Origin: Clostridia bacterium
Lineage (GTDB): Bacteria; Bacillota; Clostridia; RGIG8785
Length of the DNA stretch: 21,008 bases
Assembly (NCBI GenBank): GCA_017620795.1
Contig: JAGAUM010000031.1
Coordinates: 1 to 21,008, forward strand
Direction of reading: 5' to 3'
The stretch's first letter is position 1; each line of letters opens with the position of its first letter. The notes beneath the pieces are model-generated. The model was not told where the DNA came from. It was given only the letters and a program-made list of their open reading frames with translations, and did not search any database. This document shows positions 15,639 through 21,008 of the stretch, piece by piece. The position numbers were made by a program, and so were the translations under genes.

Positions 15639-18095
15639 TTAGTTGCTGGTTTCTTCGTTGGTTCCTTCATTGTCATTTTCTTCGGTCTCGGTTAGCGCCG
15701 TCGTAATGCTAACCACCTTAAGCTCATCCGACAGACGCATCAGGCGTACACCACTGGTCACACGACCGATGGTATTAACTTCGGATGTTTTCAGACGCAG
15801 GATGGTGCCATCCGATGCAATCATCATCAAATCGTCTGCGTCAGTAACGGTGATGGTGCCAATGACCTTGCCCGTCTTTTCGTTGATGCGGTAAGTGGTT
15901 ACGCCCACACCACCACGGCTTTGCTGACGGTAATCCTCAAACGCGGTTTTCTTGCCGAAGCCGTTTTCGGTTACAACCATGATGGTAGCGTTTTCCGCAG
16001 TATGGCTGACGCCGACAACATAGTCGTCGCCACGGAGACGAATACCACGAACACCGTGAGTGACACGACCCATGGGGCGAGCATCAGCTTCGGAGAAGCG
16101 GATGGCCATACCGTTATGGGTAACGATAATCAAGTCTTGGGTGCCGTCAGTAAGGCTGACGTCAATCAACTCATCCTCCTCGTCCAGACGAATGGCATTT
16201 AAGCCCATCTTGCGACCGTTCTTGTACTCGGATAAGTGAGTCTTTTTGATGGTACCCATGCGGGTGGTCATCATCAAGTACTTGTCCTCTTCAAAGTCAT
16301 TCAGCGGAATCATTGCGCTAATCTTTTCGTCTGCATCCAAACTTAAGAGGTTTACAATTGCCTGACCCTTGGCAGTTCTGCCCGCTTCAGGAATCTCATA
16401 AGCCTTTAAGCGGAACATCTTGCCCTTTGTGGTAAAGAACAGGATATAGCTATGGCTGGAGCAAACAAAGAGGTGCTTGACAAAGTCCTCTTCACGGGTA
16501 GACAGACCCGAGATGCCCTTGCCTCCACGGTGCTGAGAACGATAGGTCTCTGCAGGCAGGCGCTTGGCATAGCCAAAATGGGTCAGGGTAATGGCAACGT
16601 CCTCTTCCTCGATTAAGTCCTCAATGTCGATTTCATCCATCAAGGGCTTTAACTCGGTGCGACGCTTGTCGCCAAAGCGGTTGCCGATTTCGTTCAAGTC
16701 TTCTTTGATGATATCCAGTACCAACTGCTCGTTGGCAAGAATCTCATGATAACGACGGATGTTTGCCTCTAACTCGGCATACTCCCCTTCCAGCTTTTCA
16801 CGCTCCAAGCCAGACAACCGTGCCAGACGCATATCCAAAATCGCCTGTGCCTGTAATTCGGACAGGTCGAAACGCTCCATCAAGTTGGCTTTGGCATCGT
16901 CATAACTTTCACGGATGGTCTTAATGACCGCGTCGATATGATCCAACGCTTTTAACAAGCCCTCCAAAATGTGCATTCTGGCTTCTGCCTTCTTAAGGTC
17001 AAAGCGAGTGCGACGGATAATAACCGATTTCTGGAAGGTGACATACTCATCAATCAGCTGACGGAGGTTCAATACCTTCGGCTGACCGTCTACCAATGCC
17101 AGCATAATAACGCCAAAGGTCTCTTGAAGCTGGGTGTACTTGTAAAGATGGTTCAAAAGTACTTCTGCATTGGCGTCACGCTTTACGTCAATAACCACGC
17201 GGATACCTTCACGGTTGGACTCGTCACGCAAGGCAGCAATGCCTTCCAGCTTCTTGTCACGGTAAAGCTCTGCCATTTTTTCAATCATGCGGGCTTTGTT
17301 GACACCGTAAGGAATTTCGGTAATGACAATCTGCTGATGGTTGCCCTTGTCCACGATTTCAGCACGGGCGCGCATGATAATCTTACCGCGGCCGGTGGTA
17401 TATGCGTCGCGGATACCCTTGGTACCCATAATATAAGCACCGGTGGGGAAGTCGGGACCCGGCAGAATTTCCATCAGTTCTTCGATGGTAATTTCGGGAT
17501 TGTCGATGGTTGCACAGATAGCGGCAATGGTCTCACGCAGGTTGTGGGGAGGCATGTTCGTTGCCATACCAACTGCGATACCCGTAGAACCGTTGACCAG
17601 CATATTGGGGAAACGGGAAGGCAGCACCGTCGGTTCGGTGGTCTGCTCGTCGAAGTTGGGGATGAAATCAACCGTGTCCTTGCGGATATCGGTCAGCATC
17701 TCGTCCGCCAGCTTACCCATTCTTGCTTCAGTGTAACGGTAAGCTGCAGGCGGGTCACCGTCAATAGAACCGAAGTTACCATGACCGTCTACCAACGGGT
17801 AGCGCAAGGAGAAGTCCTGCGCCAAACGGACCAACGCATCATAAACGGAAGCGTCACCGTGGGGATGGTAATGACCCAGCACGTCACCGACAGTAGTTGC
17901 ACACTTACGATAGGGCTTGTCATGGGTCAGGCCTGCGTCAAACATGGTATAAAGAATTCTTCTGTGAACGGGTTTTAAGCCGTCACGGACGTCCGGCAGG
18001 GCACGGCTGACGATAACGCTCATGGCGTAGTCGATATAAGATTTTCGCATTTCCCGGTCAATATCAACCGGGATAATATTCTGATCCTCGTACAT
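15639..18095 (-). CDS. gyrA: DNA gyrase subunit A
   Basis: 818 residues. GyrA cleaves and rejoins DNA in the gyrase A2B2 complex that introduces negative supercoils. The catalytic tyrosine is Y121 (AAYRYTEARM). The quinolone region reads GHYHPHGDASVYDALVRLAQDF, so the E. coli Ser83 position is Ala82 here while the Asp87 equivalent is D86. The C-terminal six-bladed domain carries a GyrA box, QHRGGKG, with His where Arg or Lys is usual. The protein ends in an acidic Glu/Asn-rich tail (TETEENDNEGTNEETSN). AGAGGAGAGA precedes the ATG, 17 nt after the gyrB stop. Length and motifs fit gyrase and not ParC. Confidence 0.97.
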   Translation of the reverse strand: MYEDQNIIPVDIDREMRKSYIDYAMSVIVSRALPDVRDGLKPVHRRILYTMFDAGLTHDKPYRKCATTVGDVLGHYHPHGDASVYDALVRLAQDFSLRYPLVDGHGNFGSIDGDPPAAYRYTEARMGKLADEMLTDIRKDTVDFIPNFDEQTTEPTVLPSRFPNMLVNGSTGIAVGMATNMPPHNLRETIAAICATIDNPEITIEELMEILPGPDFPTGAYIMGTKGIRDAYTTGRGKIIMRARAEIVDKGNHQQIVITEIPYGVNKARMIEKMAELYRDKKLEGIAALRDESNREGIRVVIDVKRDANAEVLLNHLYKYTQLQETFGVIMLALVDGQPKVLNLRQLIDEYVTFQKSVIIRRTRFDLKKAEARMHILEGLLKALDHIDAVIKTIRESYDDAKANLMERFDLSELQAQAILDMRLARLSGLEREKLEGEYAELEANIRRYHEILANEQLVLDIIKEDLNEIGNRFGDKRRTELKPLMDEIDIEDLIEEEDVAITLTHFGYAKRLPAETYRSQHRGGKGISGLSTREEDFVKHLFVCSSHSYILFFTTKGKMFRLKAYEIPEAGRTAKGQAIVNLLSLDADEKISAMIPLNDFEEDKYLMMTTRMGTIKKTHLSEYKNGRKMGLNAIRLDEEDELIDVSLTDGTQDLIIVTHNGMAIRFSEADARPMGRVTHGVRGIRLRGDDYVVGVSHTAENATIMVVTENGFGKKTAFEDYRQQSRGGVGVTTYRINEKTGKVIGTITVTDADDLMMIASDGTILRLKTSEVNTIGRVTSGVRLMRLSDELKVVSITTALTETEENDNEGTNEETSN

Positions 18096-18112
18096 AATCC
18101 GTCTCTCCTCTC

Positions 18113-20050
<1,938 letters not shown>

Positions 20051-20308
20051 CTATAATGAAAGTGTTTTTGAACGTTTTAAGAGTGTTGCTGAAGAAATCG
20101 GTGAAATGTAAACCACCGTCCGTTCCCCGTCCTGACAAACCACGAAGGTTTTAGGCAGTTCGTACGAAACGTTTATGACTTCTCCGTTTTTTTTAGCCAT
20201 TGCCAGAAAGTTGCGGCTTTGCTTGGAAGTTGTGGTGTTTTCCATATCGAAAATTCCGATAATGTCCGCTTTTCTGATAACGATGTCATTGCCAAGATGT
20301 AAAAACAT
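20051..20308 (-). CDS. remB: RemB/YaaB-like DUF370 family protein
   Basis: 85 residues, beginning MFLHLGNDIVIRKADIIGIF, with TTTSKQSRNFL in the middle and VVYISPISSATLLKRS near the end. These match YaaB/RemB between recF and gyrB in Bacillus (MYIHLGDDFVV... and YYSPLSSSTLKKR). RemB and its paralogue RemA are linked to biofilm-matrix gene control; RemA binds DNA, while RemB is less well understood. The ATG at 20308 overlaps the recF stop by one base (TAATG), a typical coupling arrangement. The longer frame reaching 20380 lies wholly inside recF. It ends in TAG, three codons before and in frame with gyrB. Confidence 0.9.
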   Translation of the reverse strand: MFLHLGNDIVIRKADIIGIFDMENTTTSKQSRNFLAMAKKNGEVINVSYELPKTFVVCQDGERTVVYISPISSATLLKRSKTLSL

Positions 20309-20990
20309 TAAATCAGCCTCCCCTGCTCTATATGCAACAGGTTGCAATTGTCTGCAAACTGCCGTGGCAACTCGGTACAAGCAAGCAACACCTGACCACG
20401 ATAAAGCTTGTTTACCACAAATTCCTGACGGGCTTCGTCCAGTTCGGAAAGCACGTCGTCTAATAATAACACCGGTTGTTCTCCCGTCTCCTGTTCAATG
20501 CAGGCGGCTTCGGCAAGTTTCATGGACAAGGCCGCAGTACGTTGCTGGCCTTGTGAGGCAAAGAGCTTGACCTCCCGATTGTTGATGGACACCAACAAAT
20601 CATCGCGATGGGGACCGACGGTTGTCATTTTATATTGTAAATCCTTTTCTCGGGCGCGTTCCAATGCGGCAATCACGGCCGCCTTGTCCGCTTTCTCGCA
20701 AAAGGTGTGGTAACGAAGATTCAGCGTTTCTTTTTCCAAACTGATTTCCCGATGCAATTCTTCACAAAGAGGCAGAAGTTTTTTTACGAACTCTGCACGG
20801 AAATGCAAGATTGCCGCCGCATCCTCTGCCATTTTTTCGTCCCATACTTCCAACAGTACAGTATCGGGATGGGGTTCTTTTAACAGTCTGTTTCGCTGCT
20901 CTAATAACTTATTGTAGCGTTGTAAATGCAGAAAATATTTCGGTCGCAATCGCGAAATCAGCATATCCAAGTAGCGGCGCCGCTCAGACG
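20308..20990 (-). CDS. recF: DNA replication and repair protein RecF, C-terminal part (cut by contig end)
   Basis: About 226 codons are visible. RecF is an SMC-like ATPase that loads RecA at gaps with RecO and RecR. The visible part starts SERRRYLDMLISRLRPKYF, typical of the conserved (S)xERRRFLD segment. It includes the signature region ASQGQQRTAALSMKLAE and Walker B LLLDDVLSELDEARQ. The N-terminal Walker A (about 140-150 residues) is missing. An apparent TTG start at 20970 is not real, because RecF sequence continues upstream of it to 20990. Bases beyond that are adapter. It is the first visible gene of the recF-remB-gyrB-gyrA operon; dnaA and dnaN would be expected beyond the edge. Confidence 0.93.
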
Positions 20991-21008
20991 AGATCGGAAG
21001 AGCACACG
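20991..21008. other. Illumina sequencing adapter remnant (not genomic)
   Basis: The last 18 bases, AGATCGGAAGAGCACACG, are identical to the start of the standard Illumina TruSeq read-1 adapter. They directly follow the RecF codons for SERRRYLD. This is an untrimmed adapter at the contig end and should be removed from the sequence and from any RecF translation. Confidence 0.96.

Noticed and set aside
16971..17978. 335-codon open frame on the plus strand opposite gyrA
   Set aside because: It lies wholly antisense to conserved GyrA, has low-complexity His/Thr/Val-rich content as expected of a shadow frame, and no ribosome binding site or known domain.

Overview
The window is a 21 kb piece of a low-to-mid GC Firmicutes (Clostridia) chromosome, most likely an uncultured gut-type Oscillospiraceae or a relative. 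Grounds for this are the DUF2232-gdpP-rplI-dnaB set beside a recF-remB-gyrB-gyrA set (both classically near oriC in Firmicutes), sigma-A promoters with TATAAT boxes, AGGAGG ribosome binding sites, and a GyrB TOPRIM segment reading [11 protein letters not shown], a form I associate with this group. The family assignment is inference.

Left part: the 5' end of recJ runs off the left edge on the minus strand. It is divergent from a small conserved gene of unknown function that has its own promoter and terminator. A second promoter then starts a long plus-strand operon: DUF2232/yybS, gdpP, rplI, dnaB, tilS, hpt, ftsH. It combines cyclic-di-AMP turnover, ribosomal protein L9, the replicative helicase, tRNA-Ile lysidine synthesis, purine salvage and membrane proteolysis, and ends at a strong hairpin terminator. 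Two overlapping genes for a heterodimeric ABC exporter follow, up to a terminator at about 13.15 kb. A near-consensus extended -10 promoter lies inside tilS and could drive hpt-ftsH separately.

Right part: on the minus strand, transcribed toward the first block, is an apparent single operon recF-remB-gyrB-gyrA-nudix-vanW with gaps of 9 to 17 bp. recF is cut by the right edge. The two blocks converge on a 197 bp spacer (13115-13311) that holds a terminator and a cluster of DnaA-box sequences, three of them in 10-bp tandem register.

Most of the window is conserved housekeeping sequence, and I see no transposon, prophage, CRISPR array or defence system. Four points need attention. ftsH carries an in-frame amber codon between its HEXXH motif and its third zinc ligand. 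A DnaA-box cluster lies between convergent operons. The ABC exporter has one clearly degenerate ATP site. The last 18 bases (20991-21008) are Illumina adapter, not genome, so the contig end, and possibly the ftsH stop, should be read with data quality in mind.
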